64,000 nucleotides of DNA from Alkalimarinus alittae (GTDB lineage: Bacteria > Pseudomonadota > Gammaproteobacteria > Pseudomonadales > Oleiphilaceae), in the NCBI RefSeq assembly GCF_026016465.1, contig NZ_CP100390.1:4190925-4254924 (forward strand), in the 5' to 3' direction. This document shows, one piece after another, positions 46,740 through 57,499 of the stretch. A program made the translations under genes and the position numbers. The notes beneath the pieces are model-generated. The model saw only the letters and a list, made by a program, of their open reading frames with translations, did not search any database and had not been told where the DNA came from. Numbering within the stretch: position 1 is the first letter of the stretch; each line of letters starts with the position of its first letter.

Positions 46740-48062
46740 TTAAAACGCTACAAGCACCTCAACCCCATCCATTCGGCCCGTCGCAGGTGAGTTAATAGCC
46801 ATTGTAGCACCGGCGCCCGATACGATTGCATCAACAATAGCTAAACCTAACCCTAGGCCTTGCACAGCAGTATTTGATCTAACAAATCGTTGCCGCAACT
46901 GTGCAAGTGTATCAGCAGGTATAACGCTTGAGTCATTAACGACTTTTAACACCCCTTCGGATGAAAAACTAATCTCTACCGGCCGACCTTTAGCACCGTG
47001 TTTAAGGGCATTATCCAGTAAATTTCGAACCAAAATTGCAAACGCATCCTGATCAATAGAAGACATAAACGCTCCGCTTTGAGGTAAGGTAAGCGTGACC
47101 TTTTTTTCAGGCCTTGAGCGTTGAAAATCATCAACAATCATCCTCAGTAGATTCATTAAGTCATGCTGTTCAGCAGAAAAAAGCCCACCGCCTTCTGCTT
47201 TAGCTAGTTGCATTAGCTTTTCAGACAAGTTTGATAAATCTCGTATCGTCGTTTCAATTTTGACCATTCTGTCTTTAATAGGCCCCGCTGATACGCCTTT
47301 CTGTAAACGCTGTATTTGAGCTAATGCTGTGGCAATAGGGGTGCGTAGCTCATGGGCGCTATTGGCCGTGAACGACCGCTCTGATTCAATCGCTCGTCGC
47401 AAACGGTCTAATAAATGGTTAACCGATTCAGCGATAGTATGAATTTCAGCCGGTAAACCTTCCACCTTGATGGGTGTGAGGTCGCCACTACCGCGAGACT
47501 CAATGGCAGTAAGGTAGGCAAGAACATGACGCAAACTGTAACGAACAAAAGCCCAAGTGCCCATAAAACAAAGGGGGATTAGCAACACTAACGGCCATAA
47601 TAAGGTGACCGCCATTTCGGTTATCGCTTCTCGTCGTTGCCTCAACGGTTCAGCTACCTCTATGTGTAATGTGTTTTGCACTGCGGAGGCGCCATAAAAT
47701 CGGTGTGTTTTTGAAGAACTAAACTCATTGAGTAAGGTTTTATTAAACAGAGCAGGGTCCGCATTATGAGACTGCAATAGTATGTTCCCAGCCTCATCAC
47801 GCACCAAGTACACCAGATGCTCATCGTGAGCTTCAAATGACATGACTTGCTGTGCTTGTTGAGGGCCTTCTCGGTTGATTATTTCAACCACCGCAAGCGG
47901 CATGATGCGTTGAGCCGTTTCTGCCAGCGCACTATCAAACAGTTGATTAAGCTTATTTTGCGCAACATAAACAGCCCCTGAGAGCGCCAATAGCCACAGC
48001 AACGTCACACCCACTGTTAAGCCTATACCAAGGGTTTTTTGAATGCTTTGAGAGGGCTTCAT
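46740..48062 (-). CDS. Sensor histidine kinase (QseC/PmrB-like)
   Basis: A 440-residue membrane kinase with helices at about 10-35 and 150-172 around a small periplasmic sensor domain, a HAMP region, and HisKA with phospho-acceptor H237 in FTANSAHELRTPIATALAQI. The HATPase_c domain carries NLLDNALKHG and GLGLGLAIVDAIV. The layout fits the QseC/TctE group. Its ATG overlaps the regulator stop by 4 bp, so they form one operon. The signal is unknown; the operator data below connect it to a ferric-reductase-like enzyme. Confidence 0.9.
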   Translation of the reverse strand: MKPSQSIQKTLGIGLTVGVTLLWLLALSGAVYVAQNKLNQLFDSALAETAQRIMPLAVVEIINREGPQQAQQVMSFEAHDEHLVYLVRDEAGNILLQSHNADPALFNKTLLNEFSSSKTHRFYGASAVQNTLHIEVAEPLRQRREAITEMAVTLLWPLVLLIPLCFMGTWAFVRYSLRHVLAYLTAIESRGSGDLTPIKVEGLPAEIHTIAESVNHLLDRLRRAIESERSFTANSAHELRTPIATALAQIQRLQKGVSAGPIKDRMVKIETTIRDLSNLSEKLMQLAKAEGGGLFSAEQHDLMNLLRMIVDDFQRSRPEKKVTLTLPQSGAFMSSIDQDAFAILVRNLLDNALKHGAKGRPVEISFSSEGVLKVVNDSSVIPADTLAQLRQRFVRSNTAVQGLGLGLAIVDAIVSGAGATMAINSPATGRMDGVEVLVAF

Positions 48063-48718
48063 GGCTGCCTCATGCGGTAACCTAAACCACGCACTGTCTC
48101 TAATTGATCTTTGCCCACTTTTTTGCGTAGACGACTGATGTAGACTTCTATCGTATTGCTTTCGATTTCGGTGCCATAAGCATAAAGGTGGTCTTCCAGT
48201 TGAGACTTTGAGAGCAAGGTTCCAGGCCTGTGGATAAAGGCTTCAAACAAAGCCCACTCGCGAGCCGTTAAGTTGATTGAAACGCCATCCCGCGAAATAA
48301 GATGTTTGGTCAAATCGACTTCTAATGCCCCAAGCTGAAGAATAGGATTTGGGTTACCTGCATAACGTCTGGAGACTGCCGCAATGCGCGCTGAGAGCTC
48401 TGACAGGTCAAAGGGCTTTACCAAGTAATCATCAGCGCCAGCATTTAGGCCGTTGATGCGATCAGATATTTGATCTCTGGCGGTTAAAATAATCACAGGG
48501 GTCGTCTCGCCCGATTTGCGTATTTGCTTTAACAAGTCGATCCCGCTTCCGTCGGGTAGCATTAGATCCAAAAGAATTAAATCATAATGAGTGGTACGAA
48601 GACTGGATTCAGCGTGGGAAATGCATTTAACCCAATCAACGGCATGCCCTTCATCTGCAATTTGGTCTTGTATGACTTCGCCTAAACCTTCGGCATCTTC
48701 TACCAATAATATACGCAT
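48059..48718 (-). CDS. OmpR-family response regulator
   Basis: A 219-residue regulator with a receiver domain (phospho-acceptor D51 in LILLDLMLPDGSG, Lys in DDYLVKPFDL) and a C-terminal winged helix (about 125-218, with LTAREWALFEAFIHRPG and YISRLRKKVG). It resembles QseB/PmrA/TctD. A motif repeated before three promoters, including its own, suggests autoregulation and control of the two genes on the other side. The first gene of the kinase operon. Confidence 0.93.
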   Translation of the reverse strand: MRILLVEDAEGLGEVIQDQIADEGHAVDWVKCISHAESSLRTTHYDLILLDLMLPDGSGIDLLKQIRKSGETTPVIILTARDQISDRINGLNAGADDYLVKPFDLSELSARIAAVSRRYAGNPNPILQLGALEVDLTKHLISRDGVSINLTAREWALFEAFIHRPGTLLSKSQLEDHLYAYGTEIESNTIEVYISRLRKKVGKDQLETVRGLGYRMRQP

Positions 48719-48749
48719 ATCTTACTCACAAATCTTTTCAGCAACGTTG

Positions 48750-48783
48750 ATCATAACTCAAGTTTCTGACAATAAGCTGAAAG
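48750..48783 (-). promoter_or_regulatory. Operator and promoter of the response regulator operon (copy A)
   Basis: On the minus strand TCAGCTTATTGTCAGAAAC (within 48762-48783) is followed by TATGAT at 48755-48750, 11 bp after TTGTCA. The same motif and spacing occur before the ferric-reductase-like and PepSY genes. Two TCAG elements 11 bp apart form the direct repeat usual for OmpR-family regulators. Confidence 0.65.
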
Positions 48784-48833
48784 AATCATGGTTATTATAA
48801 TCAGCACACAGATCGCTTTCGTTCCCATCTAAG

Positions 48834-48865
48834 TTAAGCTTGCTGTCAGGAATGCACGATACAGT
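48834..48865 (+). promoter_or_regulatory. Operator and promoter of the ferric-reductase-like gene (copy B)
   Basis: AAGCTTGCTGTCAGGAATGC (within 48834-48855) matches copy C at 17 of 19 core positions. It is followed 11 bp after CTGTCA by TACAGT at 48860-48865, a -10 candidate, 31 bp before the ATG. Confidence 0.65.
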
Positions 48866-48895
48866 GACCACTCAAAATATTAATGGGTGGCTAAA

Positions 48896-50230
48896 ATGAA
48901 ACCTGAAAAAACGACTATCGCGTTAGCACTAATCATCATCGGCATTATCATTGTCTGGGGTACGAGCTATGTTATGTCCAACACAGCAAACGCTTCACTA
49001 CCGTGGGAAATTTATGATAATAGCCTCTATCTTAGCGGATTACTGTCTATCAGTTTAATGTCAGTAACCATGATACTCGCCACTCGTCCGGCTTTGTTAG
49101 AGAGACCGTTCAATGGTCTTGATCAAGTCTATCGTCTTCACAAATGGACGGGGATTTTTGCGGTCATTTTTGCCGCACTCCATTGGTTGATTGAGATGGG
49201 AGACGACGTCATTAAAGCCATTTTTGGCCGTGGAGGGCGTTTACACCATCAGGACTTTTCGGGTTTTGTCGATATGATGAGGGATGCTGCAGAAGCTGTT
49301 GGTGAATGGGGCATTTACCTGGTTTTTGCCATGCTGGTGCTGACCCTGTGGAAACGCTTTCCCTATAATATCTGGCGCTATTTGCACCGTGCGCTGCCTA
49401 TACTGTATCTGTTATTAGTCTTTCATTCTGCTTGGTTAGCACCCCTAGACTGGTGGCAACAGCCGCTTGGCTTACTGATGGCACTACTGCTAACAGGCGG
49501 CAGCATCGCCAGTATTCAATCCCTTAGCGGTAAAGTAGGACGCTCACGGCAGGTTCAGGGCACCATCCAGTCAATATCAACCTTGGCAATGGGTATCACT
49601 GAAGTAACGTGTCAGCTTGATACAAAATGGAAAGGGCACCGCGCTGGGCAATTTGCTTTAGTTACTTTTGACCGCATTGAAGGCGCTCACCCGTTTACTA
49701 TTGCAAGCGCTGACCAAGGAAACAGACAAGTCACTTTTCAGATTAAAGCACTGGGTGACTATACGAATCATTTAGGTGATAAACTTAAAACAGGCCAACC
49801 CGTCACCATTGAAGGGCCTTATGGTAAGTTCAACTTTAAACGTCATAAACCCAAGGCGAAGCAAATTTGGATTGCTGGAGGCATTGGTGTAACTCCTTTT
49901 TTAGCTTGGCTTGAATCGCTGCAAGACCAACCAGAACTAACACCCGTAGCGCAGCTGCATTACTGTACAAGCAACAGCACAACAGACCCCTTCGTTAAGC
50001 GCTTGCAGGAGGCTTGTAGTGGCTTAGCAGACATTACACTACACGTGCATGACAGTAACCAAGGTGAAAAGCTCACCTCAGATCAACTCCTAACCCAGCA
50101 TAAGCAAACAGACACGATGGAAGTGTGGTTTTGTGGACCTTCCGGCTGGGCGAAAGTGTTAGAAAAAGAGCTCAGACAAAGATTAAAAGGCTCATTGTTT
50201 TTTCGTAAAGAGGCATTTGAGTTACGATAA
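48896..50230 (+). CDS. Ferric-reductase-like flavocytochrome
   Basis: A 444-residue protein with about six N-terminal helices holding His residues in RLHKWTGIFAVIFAALHWL and FHSAWLAPLDWW that should ligate two b hemes. A cytoplasmic FAD-binding barrel (GAHPFTIASAD) and an NAD(P)H-binding domain (WIAGGIGVTPFLAWLE and WFCGPSGWAK) complete the layout shared by NADPH oxidases and ferric-chelate reductases. It may reduce external metals or quinones. ATG 48896 follows GGGTGG; a GTG at 48887 would add three residues. It is divergent from the two-component operon and shares its operator motif. Confidence 0.88.
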   Translation: MKPEKTTIALALIIIGIIIVWGTSYVMSNTANASLPWEIYDNSLYLSGLLSISLMSVTMILATRPALLERPFNGLDQVYRLHKWTGIFAVIFAALHWLIEMGDDVIKAIFGRGGRLHHQDFSGFVDMMRDAAEAVGEWGIYLVFAMLVLTLWKRFPYNIWRYLHRALPILYLLLVFHSAWLAPLDWWQQPLGLLMALLLTGGSIASIQSLSGKVGRSRQVQGTIQSISTLAMGITEVTCQLDTKWKGHRAGQFALVTFDRIEGAHPFTIASADQGNRQVTFQIKALGDYTNHLGDKLKTGQPVTIEGPYGKFNFKRHKPKAKQIWIAGGIGVTPFLAWLESLQDQPELTPVAQLHYCTSNSTTDPFVKRLQEACSGLADITLHVHDSNQGEKLTSDQLLTQHKQTDTMEVWFCGPSGWAKVLEKELRQRLKGSLFFRKEAFELR

Positions 50231-50246
50231 AACAAAAACAGCATTT

Positions 50247-50280
50247 CTTTCAGCTTACTGTCAGGAACGCCCATTATGAT
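50247..50280 (+). promoter_or_regulatory. Operator and promoter of the PepSY gene (copy C)
   Basis: TCAGCTTACTGTCAGGAAC (within 50247-50270) is followed 11 bp after CTGTCA by TATGAT at 50275-50280. Motif and spacing equal copies A and B. The PepSY ATG is 51 bp further on. Confidence 0.65.
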
Positions 50281-50330
50281 AAACCCTGTAATCAATCATT
50301 AAACCGTTCAAAATCAAAAGGATAGATATC

Positions 50331-50654
50331 ATGAAAAACTTATTTATTACTGCTGTTATCACTTCATCTTTGCTAAGTGGCGCTGCATTAGCTAAGGATG
50401 ACTGCACTGACCCCGTTAAAGACTGGCAGCCTAAAGAGCAACTACAACAGTTGATGGTAGACAAAGGCTGGGACGTAAAGCGAATCAAAGTAGATGATGG
50501 TTGCTATGAAGTTAAGGGGTTAGATCGAAGTGGCCATGAAGTAGAAGCCAAATTCTCACCCGCTTCATTTAATATTTTAGAGCTTGAAATTAAGTTTACC
50601 GGTTCAGGAGATGCATCCGACTACTTGGATCTAAAACCTCAAACCACCCCTTAA
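50331..50654 (+). CDS. Secreted PepSY-domain protein
   Basis: A 107-residue protein with a signal peptide ending in ALAKDD (cleavage near residue 22) and one PepSY-type domain (QPKEQLQQLMVDKGWDVKRI, then CYEVKGLDRSGHEVEAKF). Two Cys residues could form a disulfide in the periplasm. PepSY proteins often accompany two-component systems and may modulate the sensor or a peptidase; here a shared operator motif ties it to the upstream regulator. AAAGGATAGATATC precedes the ATG. Confidence 0.88.
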   Translation: MKNLFITAVITSSLLSGAALAKDDCTDPVKDWQPKEQLQQLMVDKGWDVKRIKVDDGCYEVKGLDRSGHEVEAKFSPASFNILELEIKFTGSGDASDYLDLKPQTTP

Positions 50655-50702
50655 TTTTTTGCTATCAAGGTACAGCCTCTAAGGCTGTGCCTCAAAAAAT
50701 TA
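50652..50702. terminator. Bidirectional-type terminator after the PepSY gene
   Basis: ACAGCCT and AGGCTGT form a perfect 7-bp stem with loop CTA. TAATTTTTTG and CAAAAAATTA flank it as complementary arms, giving an A-tract and a T-tract on either side. The left arm begins with the PepSY stop codon. Confidence 0.75.
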
Positions 50703-50789
50703 GCTAGTATTATTAATCACCTTTTTGTTAGGGTTATCCATCGATTTCAACGAGCAGATCTACACACCAATCATTAACGATGGCTATCC

Positions 50790-51887
50790 ATGTCTTCATC
50801 TAACAATAAACCTGGAATTTGGAAGCAAATTCAACCGCACTTACAACTCAGTGATCATAAAAGACCCTTGGGATTTCTCTTAACCGTCTCTTTAGCCATT
50901 GGTGGGCCTGTGACACTAGGTGTCTTGTTGGGTCATTTTTCGATGGGTGTTGTAGCAAGCATAGGCGGTTTAGCTTGCGTGTATCTTCGCCAAACACCAC
51001 TGACACACCGAATGCTCACTATGGCGCTAGTGACTTTTGGGTTCTGTACCAGCTTTACTATAAGTCTGCTTGCCGCCTTCAACCCTTGGGTGATGGCTTT
51101 TTCACTTGGTATCGTGGCTTTTTGGGCTACGTTTATCTGTCGTTATTTTTTAGTGCCTCCTCCTGGTAGTTTCTTTTTTATCTTGGTGGCTTGTATCGCC
51201 AGTGCAATGCCTTTTAGTACTGCATTACTCGCCGAGCGTGCAGGCCTTTTATTGTTTGGTTGTATCGGCGCGTGCACGCTAGCCTTAGTTTACAGCCTGA
51301 TTCAAATACTGAGAGGGCAATCAATCGTTTCTGACCCTGTTGAGGTTACTGAGCCTAGACTTATTGCCATTTTTCTTGAGTCTATAACCATCGCTAGCTT
51401 TATTGCAGCAAGTTATCTTCTTGCGCTCTGGCTGGGGTTCGACAGGCCATATTGGGCACCGATCTCTTGCGCAGCAATTCTACAGGGCGTCAGTTTTCGC
51501 GCCATTCAACATCGTAATATTCACCGCATTGTCGGTACCGCAATCGGTATGGGGCTAACATGGATAATTTTCTCTCTAGACCCAAGCCTATGGACATTAG
51601 CTTTGCTGATATTTTTGCTGAGTCTTATTATCGAGATTTTAGTCACCCGCAACTATGGGTTCGCGGTTATTTTCATCACGCCCTTAACCATTATTTTAGC
51701 CGAAGCGCAGAGTGCATCATTGGATATTAATGGCATCGTCCTTCTACGCATGACGAATGTCATATTGGGTAGTTTTGTCGGATATTTAGGGGGCTGGTTA
51801 TTAAATAAGGAAGACTTATACTGCCGTCTTGAACAACGCTTGCTTAGTGTTCGAGATAGCATTTTGAAACGACAACAACATCGTTAA
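50790..51887 (+). CDS. FUSC-family membrane protein
   Basis: A 365-residue protein with about ten helices in two five-helix halves, lacking the large soluble domain of the full-length aromatic acid exporters. The second half YWAPISCAAILQGVSFRAIQ, then HRIVGTAIGMGLTWII, is the FUSC signature of YccS/AaeB proteins. It may export aromatic or other organic acids, or form part of an envelope complex. The MAPEG and PACE genes follow closely in the same direction. Confidence 0.82.
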   Translation: MSSSNNKPGIWKQIQPHLQLSDHKRPLGFLLTVSLAIGGPVTLGVLLGHFSMGVVASIGGLACVYLRQTPLTHRMLTMALVTFGFCTSFTISLLAAFNPWVMAFSLGIVAFWATFICRYFLVPPPGSFFFILVACIASAMPFSTALLAERAGLLLFGCIGACTLALVYSLIQILRGQSIVSDPVEVTEPRLIAIFLESITIASFIAASYLLALWLGFDRPYWAPISCAAILQGVSFRAIQHRNIHRIVGTAIGMGLTWIIFSLDPSLWTLALLIFLLSLIIEILVTRNYGFAVIFITPLTIILAEAQSASLDINGIVLLRMTNVILGSFVGYLGGWLLNKEDLYCRLEQRLLSVRDSILKRQQHR

Positions 51888-51902
51888 GGTTTTCTAGATT
51901 TA

Positions 51903-52331
51903 TTGAGCGTTTTGCAACCCAACGTTATAGGAACATCGCATGACAATACCATTAGGGGAATTTTATTTCTGATTATTATTCCGTTAATACTGGCAGGTAT
52001 TAATGACTATCTACGAATAAAAGAGTTAGGTAGCTTTGATAATAACTATCCTAGAGAGCAAAGCGCTAAGCTAACAGGCCTTGGCGCAAGAGCTTGGGCG
52101 GCTCAACAAAACTCTTGGGAGGCTTTAATCATGTACGTGCCTTCTGTTTTAGTTGCGCACGTAGTGGGGGCAGACCCGGTACAGTCTTCTTATGCAGCGA
52201 TTCTGTTTTGTACAGCAAGAGTGGTTCATGCTGGTTGCTATTTACTTAATATCGCCACATTGAGATCGCTCAGCTATTTTGTCACTTTGGGTTGTTGCTT
52301 TTGGTTATTCTGGTTAGCCAGCAATGTATAA
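51903..52331 (+). CDS. MAPEG-family membrane protein
   Basis: A 142-residue protein with four hydrophobic helices. Its central N-S-W-E-A motif (ARAWAAQQNSWEALIMYVPS) and ARVVHAGCYLLNIATLR match the MAPEG superfamily of glutathione-dependent membrane proteins. The enzymatic role of bacterial members is mostly unknown. The start is uncertain: TTG 51903 is the only in-frame choice before the first helix and has a weak AAGG far upstream. It lies 16 bp after the FUSC gene, so they are likely one transcript. Confidence 0.8.
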   Translation: MSVLQPNVIGTSHDNTIRGILFLIIIPLILAGINDYLRIKELGSFDNNYPREQSAKLTGLGARAWAAQQNSWEALIMYVPSVLVAHVVGADPVQSSYAAILFCTARVVHAGCYLLNIATLRSLSYFVTLGCCFWLFWLASNV

Positions 52332-52364
52332 CAACCACCCTAATATACGCTTCAGTTGGGTTTA

Positions 52365-52829
52365 ATGTTAAACATAAACCCCAAACGCCGCCGCGTGCTT
52401 CAAGCTATCTTATATGAAGCCTTCGCCATTGCCTTTGTTGGGCCATTACTGAGCTTGGTTTTCGATAAACCAGCCAGCTCAACTATTGGCCTTGCCTTTG
52501 TATTATCAAGCATTGCGCTGGGTTGGAATTATGTATTCAATTCACTCTTTGAACGTTGGGAGTCACGACAAGTAATTCGAGGTCGTTCGTTATCTCGACG
52601 CCTACTGCATGGCATTGGCTTCGAAGGCGGCCTAGTGATCATACTTATACCCATTATGGCTTTTTGGTTAGATATCACGCTTCTCAATGCGTTCCTGACC
52701 AATCTTAGCCTCTTAGCGTTTTTCTTCTTTTACGCTATTGCATTTACATGGGCTTTTGATCGTGTATTCGGCCTTCCAGCGTCCGCCGGTAAGCAGCAAG
52801 CAACTAATCAACCTTTGAATAATGAATAG
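52365..52829 (+). CDS. PACE-family efflux transporter (AceI-like)
   Basis: About 154 residues with two tandem bacterial transmembrane-pair domains, each with two helices. RRRVLQAILYEAFAIAFVGP opens the first with the conserved Glu (E15 region) needed for chlorhexidine transport in AceI; SRRLLHGIGFEGGLVIILIP opens the second. FNSLFERWESRQ links them. It probably exports biocides or polyamine-like cations. ATG 52365 is preferred over a TTG at 52356. Confidence 0.9.
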   Translation: MLNINPKRRRVLQAILYEAFAIAFVGPLLSLVFDKPASSTIGLAFVLSSIALGWNYVFNSLFERWESRQVIRGRSLSRRLLHGIGFEGGLVIILIPIMAFWLDITLLNAFLTNLSLLAFFFFYAIAFTWAFDRVFGLPASAGKQQATNQPLNNE

Positions 52830-52884
52830 TAGGTGAGGACATTTAGCCCTCAGCCTCGAACAGCTATAGGGTGCGACAACGTTG

Positions 52885-53631
52885 TTATGGCTTTCTAGTG
52901 CCAGACTCAGCCAAAACCTCTTTTCGCAGCAGAGAGAGTAACTGCTCTGCTGTTGCATACCCCTCAGCCAACAGCACCCACTTTCCATGACGCTCCAGTA
53001 GTAACGTCGGAAAAGACCGGACCCCCCATTGCCTGCAACGAATAAACTCCTGCTGAACAGACTGCAATGCTTCTGACGAGTCAAACAGGGCACTAAACTC
53101 ATCAAAATCTAATGTCAGATATCTGCAGATGCTTGCATAAAAGTCAGTGATTTTTGGATCTTGCCCTTCTACATAAAACTTATGCTGAATCGCAGAGAAG
53201 AACTTTAAGATGATGGATTGCGGCAACGAATTTTTAACTTGAAGCAGTTTAACCGTTGCGACGGCTCGACAGGCGGGCTCTGTGTCATAATCAAACTGAG
53301 GAACCTCTAATAGTGTATAACCGAATGGTTGCCCCGTCGCCTGATTAATTTTCTGCCACTCGTTGCGTAAGAAAGTTTTAAACCGTTCGCTCCAGGGTTC
53401 TCCACCGCCCACTCTAAGGCCGCCCATAGTGACAGAGAACTCAATCCCTTCAGATTCACAAAAATCCTCCACAGCAGCCACAGAGGGCGATATTCCCCAA
53501 CACCAAGAGCACATCGGGTCACCAATATACCGTACAGCAAGACCTTCATGGCTAACAACGGCGGCAGAATCAGCAGAACTATCTTGGTTGGGTAGCAGGC
53601 AAGCGCCGGTATCAGGGTCACACTTTATCAT
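52885..53631 (-). CDS. DsbA-family thioredoxin-fold protein
   Basis: A cytoplasmic-looking DsbA-like protein of about 248 residues without a signal peptide. The active site is CSWC in GDPMCSWCWGISPS, with a helical insertion and a C-terminal GVRSFPTLLLERHG that provides the cis-Pro loop. It resembles the 2-hydroxychromene-2-carboxylate isomerase/FrnE group or HopJ-type oxidoreductases. AAGGA nine bases upstream decides ATG 53631; an in-frame start at 53682 adds 17 residues without support. The N-terminal extension has two more Cys (CDPDTGACL). Confidence 0.85.
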   Translation of the reverse strand: MIKCDPDTGACLLPNQDSSADSAAVVSHEGLAVRYIGDPMCSWCWGISPSVAAVEDFCESEGIEFSVTMGGLRVGGGEPWSERFKTFLRNEWQKINQATGQPFGYTLLEVPQFDYDTEPACRAVATVKLLQVKNSLPQSIILKFFSAIQHKFYVEGQDPKITDFYASICRYLTLDFDEFSALFDSSEALQSVQQEFIRCRQWGVRSFPTLLLERHGKWVLLAEGYATAEQLLSLLRKEVLAESGTRKP

Positions 53632-53794
53632 CGTGAGTTTTCCTTTATTATTAACACCCCTTAGGGAGTAAAGTAATTTCACATAACTTAAAAGTTTGTA
53701 CCGAAGAATAAGACTAAACGTCGATAAGAAAAAGGATAGAAAAAGAATAGAGTTAAGCGTAAAACTTTAGATTATATTTTAGAGTATTGAAACA

Positions 53795-53833
53795 CTCTAT
53801 TTTTAACCGATTCACAATCAGTTAAAAATAGAG
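53795..53833. terminator. Long hairpin downstream of gyrB
   Basis: CTCTATTTTTAAC (53795-53807) and GTTAAAAATAGAG (53821-53833) form a perfect 13-bp stem, and GATT/AATC continue it after one mismatch to a 3-base loop. It lies about 70 bp past the gyrB stop and before the DsbA-like gene promoter. A shorter AGAGT/ACTCT stem (53781-53798) competes for the left arm. Confidence 0.65.
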
Positions 53834-53903
53834 GTCATTATTAATTTATACGACTTTCATCCGTTGGATAAAAAGTAGTTATACATTACACAAGCACAAA
53901 CCG

Positions 53904-56324
<2,421 letters not shown>

Positions 56325-56398
56325 CTATAACGCTCCTAAGGCGTGCTTTTTCTGCGTACATTCCGATACTAAAGGGTATTGTACGTACGCTTAATAAC

Positions 56399-57490
56399 TT
56401 AATTAACGTGAGAAACCTTACCATGTTCCACGTGGAACATTCTTATATCCGTATCATTTTGAAAGAGTGGTAACACTGAATCTACATCTACTACAGTCAA
56501 TATTACCTGGCTTTCTAGTTTCTCTAAATATGAACACACATTCCTACGATGCTCGATATCTAGCTCGGCACTAATATCATCGATCAAATACACAGATTTT
56601 CGACCGGACAACCTATTTAAAAATGCACCTTGCGCTAATATCATCGCAAAAATAAGTATCTTTTTTTGGCCGCGGGAGAGCACTTCATCAGCAAATCTTC
56701 CATTAACCTTTATTCTTATATCAGCTCGGTGAGGTCCTTGATGGCTAAAACCTGACCTTATATCTCGCTCGATACTATCATCTAGAATCGTTTTATAATC
56801 AGTCTTTTTATCCCAACCTCTATAGTAGCTTATATCAACATCCATAGTTTGATTGAGCGACTTAAGAATATCATTTATCACCGGCACTAACGAAATAACA
56901 TAGTTATTCCGGTAGGTATCTATCATTGTTGCCGTAGTCACCATCTGAACGTCCCACGGCGCCAACAACGAACGATCTATTCTACCACGTCGTAACAATG
57001 TATTCCGCTGTTTTAAACTCTTTGTATAGCGCCTCCAGGCTTCAGAAAAACGATGTTCCACGTGGAACACACCCCAATCCATATAGCGACGCCTGTTATT
57101 AGGGCCACCATCAAGCAACTCAAAGGTTTCTGGCTCGATAACCAACGTGGGTGTAATACTCGCTAACTGAATAGCACTGCGTATAAAGTCGCCATCAATT
57201 TTAATCAATGCCGTCTTGTTTTTTTCGCGTGTAATACCAATGCGATGTTGATGTCTATTATCATCTTCGGTCACTGAGAATAGGGTGAAGCCAGAAGCAT
57301 TATGCTCCACTATCGAATCTAACTTTGAACTTCTAAATGATTTCCCCACAGATAAATAGTAGAGAGATTCAATCAGACTCGATTTTCCGCTTCCATTCTT
57401 GCCATCTATAATATTAATGAAAGGTGAAAACTCTAGCTTTTGCTCAACTAGATTTCTGAAATTATTAAGGGTAATAGTGTGGTATGACAT
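56399..57490 (-). CDS. recF: Recombination mediator RecF
   Basis: A 363-residue SMC-like ATPase that helps load RecA at gaps. Walker A is DGKNGSGKSSLIES (about 30-43), the signature region VLSRGQKKILIFAMIL and Walker B LIDDISAELD follow. Two copies of FHVEH are encoded by identical 16-bp parS palindromes, one in GVFHVEHRFSEAW and one at the C-terminus in MFHVEHGKVSH. The gene lies downstream of a tandem GST_N gene rather than dnaN, unlike the usual dnaN-recF order. Confidence 0.96.
   Translation of the reverse strand: MSYHTITLNNFRNLVEQKLEFSPFINIIDGKNGSGKSSLIESLYYLSVGKSFRSSKLDSIVEHNASGFTLFSVTEDDNRHQHRIGITREKNKTALIKIDGDFIRSAIQLASITPTLVIEPETFELLDGGPNNRRRYMDWGVFHVEHRFSEAWRRYTKSLKQRNTLLRRGRIDRSLLAPWDVQMVTTATMIDTYRNNYVISLVPVINDILKSLNQTMDVDISYYRGWDKKTDYKTILDDSIERDIRSGFSHQGPHRADIRIKVNGRFADEVLSRGQKKILIFAMILAQGAFLNRLSGRKSVYLIDDISAELDIEHRRNVCSYLEKLESQVILTVVDVDSVLPLFQNDTDIRMFHVEHGKVSHVN
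56424..56439. promoter_or_regulatory. parS centromere-like site 1 (ParB/Spo0J binding)
   Basis: TGTTCCACGTGGAACA is a perfect 16-bp palindrome matching the pseudomonad parS sequence (consensus TGTTTCACGTGAAACA-like). It lies in the last codons of recF, about 6 kb from the probable origin. ParB binding here would mark the origin region for segregation. Confidence 0.85.
57054..57069. promoter_or_regulatory. parS centromere-like site 2 (ParB/Spo0J binding)
   Basis: A second copy of TGTTCCACGTGGAACA lies 630 bp from the first, inside recF, in the same reading phase and encoding the same FHVEH peptide. The parA and parB genes are not in the window. Confidence 0.85.
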
Positions 57491-57499
57491 CAGCGATTT

